A stretch of 64,000 nt of DNA from the NCBI GenBank assembly GCA_002803225.1, contig NXFV01001158.1:1-64000 (forward strand), read 5' to 3'. The DNA comes from Gamarada debralockiae. Taxonomy: Eukaryota; Ascomycota; Leotiomycetes; Helotiales; Hyphodiscaceae. The position numbers were made by a program, and so were the translations under genes. The notes under the pieces are model-generated. The model was given only the letters and a program-made list of their open reading frames with translations, was not told the DNA's origin and made no database searches. This document shows, piece by piece, positions 11,400 through 23,500 of the stretch (position 1 is the first letter of the stretch; each line of letters begins with the position of its first letter).

Positions 11400-12431
11400 T
11401 CATGAGAACTGTGTACTATTAGTGCCTATTTATAGCAGAAGAGAAAGACAATGCATACCTTCCAACGATTGCCGCAAACCGTACACTCGCAGAATGTAGT
11501 CATCGGTTCATCAGCGGATCGGGTCTGGGCCTGAGTGTAGGAAACCTTCTTCTGGCCGCAACGTCCACATCGTAACGCATCACTGATACTTTTCTCTGCC
11601 ATCGGAACTTGCGCCTTCTTCATGTTGTCCTCGTTGAGCTTTTTATCCTCTGCGCGGCGTTGGGCGGACTTCAACTCCTCATGGCTCATAACGACGAAGC
11701 GGGAAGCCGCGATTTCGCCAGACATGACCCGTGGGCCGAGATCGCGGTTGGATTGATTCTTCAAATTCTGGAAGAGCGAGCGGAGCTTGGCTCGGTATTC
11801 GGGGTTGTCACCGCCAAATGCCTTGAATGCTGCCTCCTCAACCTCAACAGCCTTGATAATAACAGTTGTTGATGCCTCCTCGGACATGTATGCAAGGCCA
11901 TTGTATAGAAGACCGATGCACGCATCACGAGAGGAAGCGCCTGTGCGCTTGACGTCGACCTTATCCGTCTCCCAACGTCTCTTTGCCTTGTCGCCGGTGA
12001 ATGCTTTAGCCTCGGTCGGAGCTGGGGATGAGTTCTGGGGTGGTGAGGATGCCATCTTTGCTTGCTTCTTAGCCTTTTCAGCCTCCACGGTCTTCTTCCA
12101 CTTTGCGACGATTTCAGATGCAAGCTTTCCGATTGCCTTATCAGCGTGGCCTCTCTGCTTTGCGACAACCATGCCCGCCTTTGTTGCCTGGACGGATGTC
12201 AGTCATAGTCATGACAGCACAGGTAACGGTAGGTTGAGCGGCCGGATGCAGTCATAAGGAATGGGGGCGATTGTATGGAGTGGTCAAAGTACATACCCTA
12301 AGTAGGTCCTCGGTTGGCGCAACGTCCTTCTTTAACTTCTCCATGATGGTAATGACGTTGGCAGCAGGCTCCTTCTCGTTCAACGCCTTCTGCAATGCCT
12401 TGATCATCGTCTCAACCTCGCGTTGATCCAT
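11400..12431 (-). CDS. DST1: Transcription elongation factor TFIIS
   Basis: RNA polymerase II elongation factor S-II, which stimulates transcript cleavage by arrested polymerase. Minus-strand exons are 12297-12431, 11459-12187 and 11400-11408 (290 aa). Domains in order: N-terminal LW/TFIIS-N helical bundle (about residues 1-80), a Lys/Pro-rich linker, the central domain (about 125-240) and a C-terminal zinc ribbon with CGRCGQ and CECTVCGNRWK cysteine pairs. The acidic catalytic hairpin is intact (RSADEPMT). The last exon encodes only Phe-Ser-stop, restoring the canonical WKFS end; reading through the 50-nt intron would give an aberrant tail. All introns are phase 0. Confidence 0.93.
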
Positions 12432-13313
12432 CGTGGCAGATTAAGTAGGTGGTCGTGTGAGGGGTACGTCAACAGGGGAGCTTGCGAAGAGATCCAACGC
12501 CACTTCGCTTGTTGATCGTTGTCGTTGGTCGGCGCAGCGATGAGATGCAGATGGTTGTGCAACGACGAATGATAGGAGAGAGTTACTGGAGTGCTGAAGA
12601 GCTGAGATTGTGTAGAAGTTTGCGAGGTGGGTTGTGTTTGCTGTCAATCGTTGAAGGTCGCGCACGCGAGGCTGCGATGTTGATTTGGCGCTAGTGACCC
12701 GTTTCGGCTTAGCGCGCTAGCCTTCTTTGCCCCGAAAAACAACCCATCCTTCTTCCCTTTCCATGACAAAAACAATATCGTCTCGTCAAGACATATTCAT
12801 TAACTGTTGTATGGTATTGCTTGATTTGAATTATGTTTTTATTCCTTAATGTTGCCCTGCGCTGAATCTACAAGGTGTATATGGAAGAGTATTTCCGGTG
12901 CTGTGTTCGCCAACGGCAGACTCTGTTGTCGGATTTTACGATGAAGTCTCAAAATCTTCGGATCCATCACAAAACTCCATCATTTTCAATGAACCATCTA
13001 AAGTCCATGGAAATGAACTAAGGCAACTGGAGATAACATAAAACAAAATGTTTTCTAGGAATTAAAGCCACAATGCCTGCCCAAGACCAATGACAAGTGT
13101 TCTCGGTCTTAGGCCTTAAGCCTAAATCCTTACTTGCTTCCGCCATGTGGAGCCGCATATTAAGAGCGGGGCGAATGCCAAAAGTCTGCAATAGGGTTAT
13201 ATAAAGCATACTTGAAGGAACTAGAAGAAAGTCATTCAACAACAGCCATCCAACACTTCGATCACAGATACCAATCATCTTTTCAATCAAGAAACCCTGT
13301 AAAATTATTTATC
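12432..13313. other. Divergent promoter region, TFIIS / SDR
   Basis: About 880 bp between the start codons of TFIIS (minus) and the short-chain dehydrogenase (plus). It holds both promoters. No additional gene is supported. Small ORFs at 12441-12694 on both strands look like chance. Confidence 0.45.
13198..13206 (+). promoter_or_regulatory. TATA box of the SDR gene
   Basis: TATATAAAG lies about 108 bases upstream of the ATG at 13314, a normal distance for a fungal TATA-containing promoter. Confidence 0.5.
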
Positions 13314-14113
13314 ATGTCTTCAACTCAATCCCTCGCGGGCAAAGTCGCTCTAATTACTGGCGGATCCAAAGGCATTGGACGAGCAACAGCTCTTCGACTC
13401 GCACGTGACGGAGCCAAAGTCGTCGTCAACTATGCCAGCAGCGCCGAAGCAGCAGAGGAAGTCGTGGAGGAAATTGGTAGTGACAGCGCCGTAGCTATTA
13501 AAGCGGATGTTGGAAACGTCGAAGAGATCACGAAGTTGGTGGACGCTACAGTTAAGAAGTTTGGGAAGATCGATATTTTAGTTGCCTGTGCGGGGGTCAT
13601 GCTATTGAATGAGCTCGACAAAGTTACGGAGCAGGAGTTTGATAAAACGTTCAATCTGAATGTTAAGGGTCCTCTGTTTCTCGCGCAGGTTAGTCCTCCT
13701 TCCAATCCCTCACCTGAATTCTATTAACAAAAAAGCAGAAAGCAGCTCCACACATGACATCCGGGGGTCGTATCATCCTCTTCTCCACCACACAATGTGC
13801 GGCATCAACCGTCACGCCCAATTACCTATCCTACATCTCCTCCAAAGGAGCAATCGAGCAAATGACACGCGCGCTGTCCAAAGACCTCGCACGCAAAGGC
13901 ATCATGGTCAACGCCGTCGCTCCAGGTCCTACAGCCACAGATCTGTTCATGAAGGGAAAGAGTGAGCAGGTCTTGAAGATGATCGCTGGTTTCAATCCTC
14001 AAGGCCGCATTGGAAAGCCTGAGGAGATTGCTGATACTGTGGGATTCTTGAGCAGTGAGCAGAGCAGCTGGGTCACGGGACAGGTTTTGAGAGTTAATGG
14101 TGGGCATGCTTAA
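13314..14113 (+). CDS. Short-chain dehydrogenase/reductase (classical SDR)
   Basis: Classical NAD(P)-dependent SDR, 249 aa, in two exons (13314-13688 and 13739-14113, 50-nt intron, phase 0). The ATG at 13314 starts a compact protein; an upstream in-frame start at 13212 lies in the leader. Cofactor motif TGGSKGIG is at the N-terminus, with a variant NNAG motif (ACAG). The catalytic Ser is in STTQ and the YxxxK pair is YISSK. The C-terminal PEEIADTVGFLSSE and GQVLRVNGG blocks are those of 3-oxoacyl-ACP reductase-like SDRs. The VVVNYASS segment after beta-2 suggests NADP(H) preference. The substrate is unknown. Confidence 0.9.
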
Positions 14114-14296
14114 CTGTACAATCCGTCCTGAAAACCCTTGGAAGGTGGGGGAAATTGCACTTTTGATTCCCGAATTTGCTGTTATCTGTCATCAATGCTT
14201 TCTACAAAACATTCTGTGAACATCTCCATTTTTGGTCTTTCCAAATGTCCACTCTCCCCAAGCATCTTTATGACTCGCCAACACTGGCCCCACGAC

Positions 14297-15324
14297 CTAG
14301 CCCCTCAAGTCCTCATCCCCGCCGCTGGTGTTTCCCTTTCCTAATCCAATGCCCATACCGGTTCCTTGGCTGCCGTCGCCACTTTCCTTCACAGCTCCAA
14401 TTCCAAAATCTTCTTTCGGCTCCTCTTCATCTCTCTCCACGCCTTCTGGGATGGGTACCACTGCAGACCAGTCAGCCCAAGTCCCACACTCCCTCTCCCA
14501 AAACCCAAGCCTTCCTCTTCCTAGATCATCCACCCGAAAGGGAAATAGGCTACTCACTAGCTCGCTTGCACCAAATATGCTTCGCCTTGGTCCAATCCAA
14601 CCCCTCAATGCATCCCCCCTTCACACTCACAACCTCCTTTCCCGGCGTGCTGTGAATGAGTCTCGTGCCGCACGTCTTACAGAAATAGCAGTTCAATTGA
14701 TGTCCAGAAGCCGTCGGTCTCCTATACCACAGCAAGAACAGAAATTAACTTATCGGCGAACTGATAAAGTAGGGCTCCCAAACCAAGTTTAAAAATAAAT
14801 CCCCCTTGGCCCAACCTAAGAAATCTCAAATATAAAAACTTCAAATATCTCTGATTGGGAGATATTTGATGCGAGGGGCTTTGTTTGTTTGATGGATTGA
14901 TGGAGAGGTATGATGGACCTGGATGTGGCTTGACTGGACCTGATAGCTACAAGTCTCGAAGAGATGCTGAAGCGGTGGAAAGTGGAGGGACTTACGAATA
15001 GCAACTCATGAGCGATTTATTGGGGAACGGGAAAGCGGGGAAGATGGCAGAGCAGCCGAATGCGGAGGAGGATTGGCGGCGGCATTCATCGCAGTGGCAG
15101 ATGTAGAGGGCAAGGGGCTTGGGGAGGGGGGTTTTGAAGGCTATTGCTCCGCATTCTGTGGGCTTTAGTCAGTGAATGTGAATGGGATTGGAGTGTGACG
15201 GAGGGGTGGGATGGCGTGGTGGGGATGGAAGTGAGGTTAGGTGGTTTGGGGAAGGTGTGGGAGGGAGATAGGGCATTTGGGGAAGAGGAGAAGGAGGAAA
15301 TGGCTTACGGCATGAGGCGTTCAT
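14297..15324 (-). CDS. GFA/CENP-V domain protein (DUF636)
   Basis: Zinc-binding protein of the glutathione-dependent formaldehyde-activating (GFA) family, 167 aa. Minus-strand exons are 15309-15324, 14996-15155, 14558-14721 and 14297-14460. The first exon is only 16 nt (Met-Asn-Ala-Ser-Cys plus one base) and supplies the first cysteine of the CQCGA motif. Exon 2 carries CHCDECRRQSSSAFG and exon 3 CYFCKTCGTRLIH, so the full set of GFA zinc cysteines is present. Exon 4 begins MVPIPEGV and ends in a Gly-rich tail. Intron 2 is 274 nt, long for this window. Most fungal GFA proteins are not proven to act on formaldehyde, so substrate is open. The gene is convergent with the SDR gene. Confidence 0.85.
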
Positions 15325-15842
15325 TTTTCTAAGAGTCCTTCGTTAGATTCTTTCGTCGGAGGGTAATGTTGCTAAATTGCACGTGGAGTGTCGCTATGCG
15401 CTGAGAGGGTTCGGTGCAAGGTTGAAAGGAAACTAAATGGAGGCTGCGGAATCGGAGTGCTGTAATAAAAGAGTAAGGAAACAGCAAATGTGGTGGTTGC
15501 TTTGAAGGCGGAGTGAGAAGCAAAAGAGGGGAAGACGCGAAAGGTGAATAGGAAGCGCACGAAAAAAAAGCGCGATTCACGAAATCAGCTGATTGATTCC
15601 CCTTCGAAAGATTGAAGTGGTAATTGGACAATTCCAAGGCACTGCCAAATAAACGTGTACAAACTTGACTCGTTGAGTCATATCATGGGTGGCAGCTGCA
15701 GGGATCAAAGCGTGGTGATGCGGGTGGCTTGTAAGGTCGGAAGAAAGTTCCTGAGATGTTCTGGAGCGGGAAAATATTAAGATCGTAATTCATGATACAT
15801 TTACATGAATACACAGCTCTAACCTTGGTGTCTAAACACACA
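15325..15842. other. Intergenic region
   Basis: About 520 bp between the start of the GFA gene and the 3' end of the DUF1295 gene, both on the minus strand. It should hold the GFA promoter. ORFs here are chance. Confidence 0.45.
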
Positions 15843-16985
15843 TTACAGTTCTCCAACATGCTGCCCATGCACCAAGTGATCTCCACTCTGTCTATTATCT
15901 CCCTGTGAAGGCTTATGCCTGCTTCTATCCCCTTCCTCTGCTCCCCGCTGTCCCTTATCTCCATCCGAGTGCTTCGCTGGATCGAAAACATAGATCGGGA
16001 ACTCGAGGAAGATTGTTCGCTTGAGGATGGTAGGCATCTTCTCGTATAATTGAGGCGGGAAGGGGATCAAGATGCTGGTGCGATTCAAGTATCGTGCGTA
16101 TTCTTCCCAGTGATTCCCTTTTTCGTATCGCTTCTTCGCTCCAGGCCGTTCCTGGAGAGTTAGACCGGAGACGAACATCAGGAGGATGGTCACGAAGAAA
16201 GGCCCGAGAATCGTAGCGTAGAGAGCTTTGTAGGCTTGGCCTTTGACGTATCCGTTTGCTGCTGGAGATACTGCTATCATGAAGATGGCTGAGGAAGGTT
16301 AACGTGGTTCCGAAGTTTTGAATAAGGGAGGCTTACCAAATTGGATGATTATTTCTCCAAAATAGTTTGGATGTCTCGTCCATGAGAAGAATCCCTTGTC
16401 GCAGATAGCAGGCTTATCACTCTGTCTAGCCCTGAACAGGTATTTCTGTACATCACTGACACTCTCCATTGTAAGCCCAATAGCGTATAGAATAACTCCA
16501 GCAATATCTCTTCCAGTTCCAAACGCAGGTTGTGGGTACTGCGTGACATTCGGCGAATTCAACACTGTAACCGGTAAAGAGACAGTCCACACCCAGATCA
16601 TTTGGAACACCCAAAAGCCCAAGAAAGGGAAGAACTTGTCTCTCTTGTCATCGAAGCGGTCGTCTTTGCCGGTTTTCAAGATGCGGAAGAGGAGAAAAGC
16701 GGAGAGCCGAAGACCCCAGACCATGATAAAAAGTGAAGCGACGATTTGGCGTGCATTGTGATGGCCGCTGAATGCGAGAGTTATAATAGCTAGGACAACA
16801 AAGTTGGTTCCACCAGCAAAATCTATAAATATCAATTGTTGATCGAAGGACGGTTATGGAAGGACTTTACCAGTAAGCTTGTCGAATTTGAGGGAGAAGG
16901 CAATTGCAAAGAAGAAGAGCTGATATCCAATAGTAATTAAAAGAGTTATGGCTAGGTAATAGTTGTCTAATACGTGGACTTCCAT
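15843..16985 (-). CDS. DUF1295 family membrane protein (steroid 5-alpha-reductase-like)
   Basis: Multi-pass membrane protein of 348 aa in the DUF1295 / steroid 5-alpha-reductase-like superfamily. Minus-strand exons are 16871-16985, 16337-16822 and 15843-16288 with introns of 48 nt each. The ATG at 16985 is chosen because upstream in-frame sequence lacks any ATG. Several hydrophobic helices precede the signature loop SWTRHPNYFGE, which in this superfamily binds NAD(P)H. A second conserved block is GNHWEEYARY. The last 40 residues are charged and hydrophilic, likely a cytosolic tail. The substrate of fungal DUF1295 proteins is unknown; sterol or lipid reduction is a family-based inference. Confidence 0.85.
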
Positions 16986-17470
16986 TGTTGCGATGTTGTG
17001 GAGTGTGTTGATAGTTTCAGATGAAAGGAAGTACAAGTTCAAATTGGACTCGTTGTAAGGCACAGCCTGCGCAACGATGTCAGCCTAGCTAGCATCTAGA
17101 CCTATTAGTCTACTCTCTCTGCACCGTTGACAAGTCGCATGGCCGAATAGAAGGTATCTTGAGTAGATTTTCGCATTCGTCTATTTCACGTTTTCTGATC
17201 TCGAGAATCAATGATGCTGGTCGAAGTGCTGTGCATTGGGCGCTAATGCACATCTACAAGGTATAAGAGCCCAATTAGGCTTAGATATCGGGTTTTTGAA
17301 CGTCCGCCCTCTAAGAAGTCGTGCAATATCGACAAGGCTGAGTTCGATCCTCAACGATGCTTTCTTCCTTTCCATCGTGCTTTCACATCAACCATCTTTT
17401 AGAGTTTGTATGTACTTGAAGACATCCTCGTCATCATTATTGAATGTTATATGTGTGTCTTTCCATTGGC
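16986..17470. other. Intergenic region
   Basis: Holds the DUF1295 promoter and the 3' end of the putative micro-protein gene on the same strand. A plus-strand ORF at 17236-17724 overlaps the micro-protein antisense and has poor codon bias. Confidence 0.4.
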
Positions 17471-17651
17471 TCACATTGGATGAGCGAAGATACCTGCCAA
17501 CGCAAGACCACAGACAATTACGAATCCTCGATCCCTTGAATTTCCGTCATCAGTTCCAGGGTGCTCACCACCAATTTTTGAGCGCGGAATACTTCTCTGC
17601 CATCCATCTCTCGGCTTCCATTTCATCGGCAGAGAAACCTCTTCTTTGCAT
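17471..17651 (-). CDS. Candidate micro-protein with C-terminal membrane segment
   Basis: Not recognised. On the minus strand an exon 17569-17651 and an exon 17471-17534 join through a 34-nt GT-AG gap to give a 48-aa protein. The first part is strongly amphipathic and charged (SADEMEAERWMAEKYSAL), and the second is a hydrophobic segment of about 18 residues ending FAHPM. Codon choice in exon 1 is clearly fungal-coding. The layout resembles small inner-membrane subunits or assembly factors of respiratory complexes, but that is inference. The intron is unusually short. The coding region may extend upstream: an ATG at 17790 opens a hydrophilic stretch (MFDDTKHRYQ), but I found no canonical splice that joins it in frame. 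Confidence 0.42.
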
Positions 17652-18549
17652 GGCATATACTGTTCCCGCTCGCAGTGGAGAATCAGGTGAGGCATCACGG
17701 CTCCAAACTAAACATAACCCATAATGAGGAAACCGCCTCATCAGCACTGACTGGCGATGTTTGGTATCGATGTTTAGTATCATCGAACATGGAGCCTCCA
17801 AAGTCTCGAACTCTCGCAAGAGCCACATCGAGCCACTAATAGAGAGGTTCCCGTTTTTAAGGTTATTCTTGGACTTTTTCGGCAGAGACCCTGTGAAATA
17901 TTGCCCCTGTCCGTCTCGCTAAACCCCACCTTGAAACCTCACACGTCTGGGATAATCTTGCCCTTGCTTCATGTAATAATTTATGGGGCCTCCTGTGTAT
18001 GAAGTCCCCTACTCTCCGACTCGCATGAGACTGTTTGGCAAGAAGTCCGTCTTAACAGGCGTCAAGTTCATGCCCGAAGTCCAAGGTGGCCCTGACAATT
18101 TCTTCAACTCAGAGTGGTCTCGGGATCGCGAAACGCCAACTCGGGATTAGATCGCAAACTTGGCTGTTCATGTCCGCGATGGGTCCTTCATCTCATCCCA
18201 TCTTTTCTACAATGCTTTCCCATTGGCGTTTATTGATCTCCATCGACAATTGCGTGTCGTGCTTCATTTTCCTATCAAAGCGCTAATGTCTCCACGCACG
18301 GTGTAGGATCTTCTTCAAATCCGTTTCCAAGTCTCTCCTTCTGGCCCCGCTACCTTTTTTCTCAACACATTCATTTGTTCACCTCTTCGATCCTGTCGAA
18401 TTTGATTCCGTAGCTGCCGGTCACGCTCGTTACCAAGACATTCATTCAAATTACCACGGCTGGTCTGCTGGCGAACTCTTATCTTTTAACTCTCAGCCTC
18501 GGGCGACCACAGTTTGGGTATTCTATTTGTGTAATTATACACTTCGATC
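17652..18549. other. Divergent upstream region
   Basis: Upstream of the minus-strand micro-protein and of the plus-strand Ser/Ala-rich protein. It may include an extra 5' exon of the micro-protein (around 17730-17790). Nothing else is supported. Confidence 0.4.
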
Positions 18550-19803
18550 ATGAGGACCTTCTTAAGAGCGTCGCTGCTTGCGGCGGTTGGCCTTGCAGTC
18601 TTTGCGCAGGTAAGGATGGAAGAGCGATGGACTTCGACAAAGCTGACTCGATACAGGCCGAAGAGCATACACATGCGAATGTACACGATAAGAGAGGACT
18701 ATCGGATATTCTTGGGGCACTTGGACTCGAGGGAGGGGAGAAAGGAGAGAAGGGACAAGGAACGAAAGCTGCAGTAACAAAGACTGTTACAGTGCAAGGA
18801 GCAGCAGCTAAAGGAAATGCAACATGTCCTGCGCAAAAGACGGTGACAGTTACGGAACAAGCTGCTGCGGCAGGTGGTGGTACTGGGTAGGTTCTCCGAA
18901 GAGTTTCCCTTGTGAACGTTCTAACAGCACTAGTGCCGTCCAATTGTCATTCGTTACAACGACAGTCTTCGGTACTGGCGCTCCACCAACAGTTACCGTA
19001 ACGCCTCTTCCTCAAATGGTTACTCAAATGGTCACTGTTACTGTCAACGGAGCCGCAGCCGCTGGAATTAGCCCTCCTGGGGCTGCTGGTACTGGAGGAA
19101 CTGGAAATGTAGGCCAAACGTCACCCACAGCTGCCGCTGCCCCTGCAGCTAGTCCAGCTGGTAAGATATTTCCAAGTCACATGAATTAGTTACACAAACT
19201 AAAGACTTTGTAGCAGCAGCACCCGCAGTTGGTTCTCCTGGCGCCATGGCCAAGGGAACCGGAACTACCAATCCAGATGGATCTTGTGCTTGCTCATGTC
19301 TCTGCGGAGAGGGATCGTTCCCAAATAGCGCTGCCGCCGCAGCAAGTCCAGCTTCAATTGCCGCAACAACTTTGCAAACTGTGGCTTCCGTGGCCCCAGC
19401 TTCATCAGCTGCAGTATCAAGTGCAGTATCGAGCGCAGTATCGAGTGCGGCGGTACCTTCATCGGTCAAGAGTTCTAGCGCCGCTCCAGCTGCTCAGAGT
19501 GCGGTCGCCCCCTCTTCAGCTGCTACAAGCTCTTCATCATCAGTAACCGCTGCATCAAGTGTAGCTCCAACATCAGCGGCTTCATCCCTTGAGTTATCGA
19601 TATCAGCTACGAGCGCCAGTACTGCCACATCATCCTCGGGCGCATCTTCCCTAGAACTAACTCTAGCACCAGCAACCACTGGGTCCCAAGCAACAGCTGC
19701 CGCTGCGATAGCACAACCACCCGATCCCATCAACATCAGTACCTTTTCGCTGTCGAGCAGTTTGATCCTGGGGAACCTGGCAACAGCGACGATAAAAGTA
19801 TGA
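18550..19803 (+). CDS. Ser/Ala/Thr-rich secreted or cell-surface protein
   Basis: Predicted secreted, low-complexity protein of 368 aa in four exons: 18550-18609, 18657-18886, 18934-19160 and 19214-19803. Exon 1 encodes exactly a signal peptide (MRTFLRASLLAAVGLAVFAQ). The next part has repeated T-V-T-V motifs (TKTVTVQ, KTVTVTEQ, TVTVTPLP, MVTVTVNG), common in fungal wall-associated glycoproteins. A short cysteine-rich segment (CACSCLCGEG) is followed by some 150 residues dominated by Ser and Ala, likely heavily O-glycosylated. The C-terminus is only mildly hydrophobic, so a GPI anchor is uncertain. No enzymatic domain is seen. The Ser/Ala region contains short tandem DNA repeats that may vary in number between strains. 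Confidence 0.75.
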
Positions 19804-19954
19804 TGAGGGAGGATTAGTGCTGTATATATTAATGGAATTAGCGTTGCTCAAAATAATACCCAACTTTTTGTCCCAGGAATCGGGTCCCGGAGACACGAAT
19901 ATTAGTTGTAGATATCATTCACTTCACAGATCAATAAAGACAGGAAATAAAATG
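19804..19954. other. Convergent 3' region
   Basis: About 150 bp of AT-rich sequence between the stop codons of the Ser/Ala-rich gene (plus) and RPP1 (minus). It presumably holds both 3' UTR ends. Confidence 0.4.
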
Positions 19955-20950
19955 TCAGCCATTCGCTTTTGCTTTTGTTGTGCTAGGAGTATCTGACTCT
20001 GATATTCCGGTAGACTCCTCTCTGGGTGTGCTTCCTTTCGACGGAGACGACAGTTCCTTTTCTGCTTTCAGCGCTTCCAACCGCATCCTCTTCTGCTGCC
20101 TCTTGCTGATAGTCGGCGTACCATCTCCATTCGCATCCTTATCCTCCATCTTCCGCTTCCCCTTCTTCCCAACCCCGGATCCAACAGTCTTCTCTTTCCT
20201 CTCCTCCACAACCACCTCCCTCTCGCCACCATAAACAACATCCACCACCCCCCTAAAACTCGTCCTTTTAATCCCCTCATTAACAACAACCCCTCTCGGA
20301 TTCCCACCCAGCGCCTCCTCCCCTCTCTCCCTCCCCAACCCCCAAACAGCCATCAAATTAACCACATCAGCGGGCGCCCTCACCCCAAGCACATTCCTCG
20401 CCTCGCTACTCAACACCAATCCCCTCCCCCTCGTAGCCCTAACAATCCCCAACAAATTAGATATAAAATTCCTTCTTGCCCCTGCATCACCCTCTACTCC
20501 CTGGCTATAACAAATCTCGATCTTGATCCCAGCATTCACGGCGGTCATGAGGGGTTTGGGCTTAAAGTGGAATGGGAAACGGGTTGTGAGGTCGAGGGAT
20601 ATGATGCTGTGTTCGGAGAGGGATTGGCAGGCTGCGAGATAGGCTTTTTCGGTTGTGGGGCGGAGAGCGAGGATGTCGTAGGCGGAGGAGAGGGCGGGGA
20701 GACGGTGGTTTTGGGTCGGGTCTGCGATTTGGAGCGTACAACGACGGAGGAGGATGACTTTTGAGGGGAGTTCGAAGGGGAGCGAGGTGGGGATTGGGAT
20801 GGGGTTTGTTATTTGAGCAGGGAGGACGCCGGTTATGGTGTAGTTGAGGGCGAGGGTTTGGTAGCCTAGTTCTGAGAGGAAGGAGAGGGTTCTTTGGAGA
20901 TCGAGGGGGGTGGTGGTGGGGGACCAGGGGATGTTGAGGTCGTAGAGCAT
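19955..20950 (-). CDS. RPP1: RNase P/MRP subunit Rpp1 (p30 family)
   Basis: Single-exon protein of 331 aa, the TIM-barrel-like p30 subunit shared by nuclear RNase P and RNase MRP, which process pre-tRNA and pre-rRNA. The ATG at 20950 begins MLYDLNIPW, the usual family start; open sequence upstream to 21121 lacks a better start. Family hallmarks are LGYQTLALNYTI near the N-terminus, YDILALRPTTEKAY, IISLDLTTRFPF, AVNAGIKIEICYS and GLVLSSEA. The C-terminal 100 residues are Lys/Arg-rich with KKGKRK and KRQQKRMR clusters, suggesting nuclear or nucleolar targeting and RNA contact. It is head-to-head with the CK2 alpha gene. Confidence 0.92.
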   Translation of the reverse strand: MLYDLNIPWSPTTTPLDLQRTLSFLSELGYQTLALNYTITGVLPAQITNPIPIPTSLPFELPSKVILLRRCTLQIADPTQNHRLPALSSAYDILALRPTTEKAYLAACQSLSEHSIISLDLTTRFPFHFKPKPLMTAVNAGIKIEICYSQGVEGDAGARRNFISNLLGIVRATRGRGLVLSSEARNVLGVRAPADVVNLMAVWGLGRERGEEALGGNPRGVVVNEGIKRTSFRGVVDVVYGGEREVVVEERKEKTVGSGVGKKGKRKMEDKDANGDGTPTISKRQQKRMRLEALKAEKELSSPSKGSTPREESTGISESDTPSTTKAKANG

Positions 20951-21439
20951 TTTTGTCGGGGTTTGGGGGGTGGGACTAGGTATTTGGCATTTCTTAGCAG
21001 CTTCCTTTGTTGTGATTTGTGAGAGTAATGTGAGAATAATGAGTTGGTGAATAGTTGACGCGTTTAAGGAACTCTTGAGTACTTCTTCAAAATGTATATT
21101 GAAGCCTGAAGTCCAAGGCAAAATTGGAATTGATTCACGCTTACTCGTTTGCGGTTAGGGAGGGGCTTCCCGCTTTCGACAGCCTTGACTTCAACTCTGT
21201 CGTAAGACCCTCCCACCTACCTCGCACCTCAGATTATATCACCAACCCTTTCTGGGGACACATCGCACAAGATTCCCCTGCGGGTCCTCCATCCCTCTCA
21301 CATCCGAGTAACCCGCGATCATCGCGACAAGCTCCCCGCGACCCATCGATCCCTGAAGTCGCGAAAAATCACAATTCTTCCCAACACAGCGGTCTCTACC
21401 CGTTTTGCGCTGTGCCTTGCCAGGCAGGCCGGCTGCAAA
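20951..21439. promoter_or_regulatory. Divergent promoter region, RPP1 / CK2 alpha
   Basis: About 490 bp between two essential divergent genes. The half next to CK2 is C/T-rich on the plus strand, as in many TATA-less fungal housekeeping promoters. No clear TATA was found. Confidence 0.45.
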
Positions 21440-22936
<1,497 letters not shown>

Positions 22937-23500
22937 TCAATCCAGCCCGCTCTTGCACGCCATACACCCCTCTGCGCTTAGCTTGGATAACTATTTCGAT
23001 CAACTCCTCACCAACACAGAACCCTTCTTCCCTTCCAGCCACTACCATTGCAATTGGCAACGGTAAAAAAAACGAGTGAGCACGGGGGTCTTGTTTTCAC
23101 TTTATATCAGAACGTATAGCATGGAAGACATCCATGATACGATGTCTTTATGGAGGATTACTGGAGAGAGATGTATGGGAAGGGGCGTTTATGAATGCTT
23201 GTTTAATTGGGAGACCCTTGCATGCCCCCCTGCTCCGTTTTCTTACCGGGGAATGAAAATGATTAATGTAGATAGCATTCAATTCACGCATTTTCGTGGT
23301 GGCATAATTCTTATTTTGTGATGTAAGAGCCTGATCAAAGCCGTTTCCGTTGACTTGTCGCCTTTTCGAGTCTCATTACACTCTACCTAACTCATCAGAG
23401 ATGCTTCCGTTCTCAGAACACCATACCGAATGCCTTTGTGCCATGCCTAACGCCCTTCCCTTCCCAATCCTAACTCCATTCCCCAAAACCTTTCGATATC
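22937..23500. other. Convergent 3' region, CK2 alpha / ATG6
   Basis: About 560 bp between the stop codons of CK2 alpha (plus) and ATG6 (minus). It should contain both 3' UTRs; no credible ORF. Confidence 0.45.

Noticed and set aside
13314..16985. Secondary-metabolite or catabolic cluster made of SDR, GFA and DUF1295 genes
   Set aside because: No backbone enzyme, transporter or regulator is adjacent, the three families are common single genes, and TFIIS lies next to them.
17236..17724. 162-codon plus-strand ORF
   Set aside because: Lies antisense to the better supported micro-protein exons and has poor codon use.
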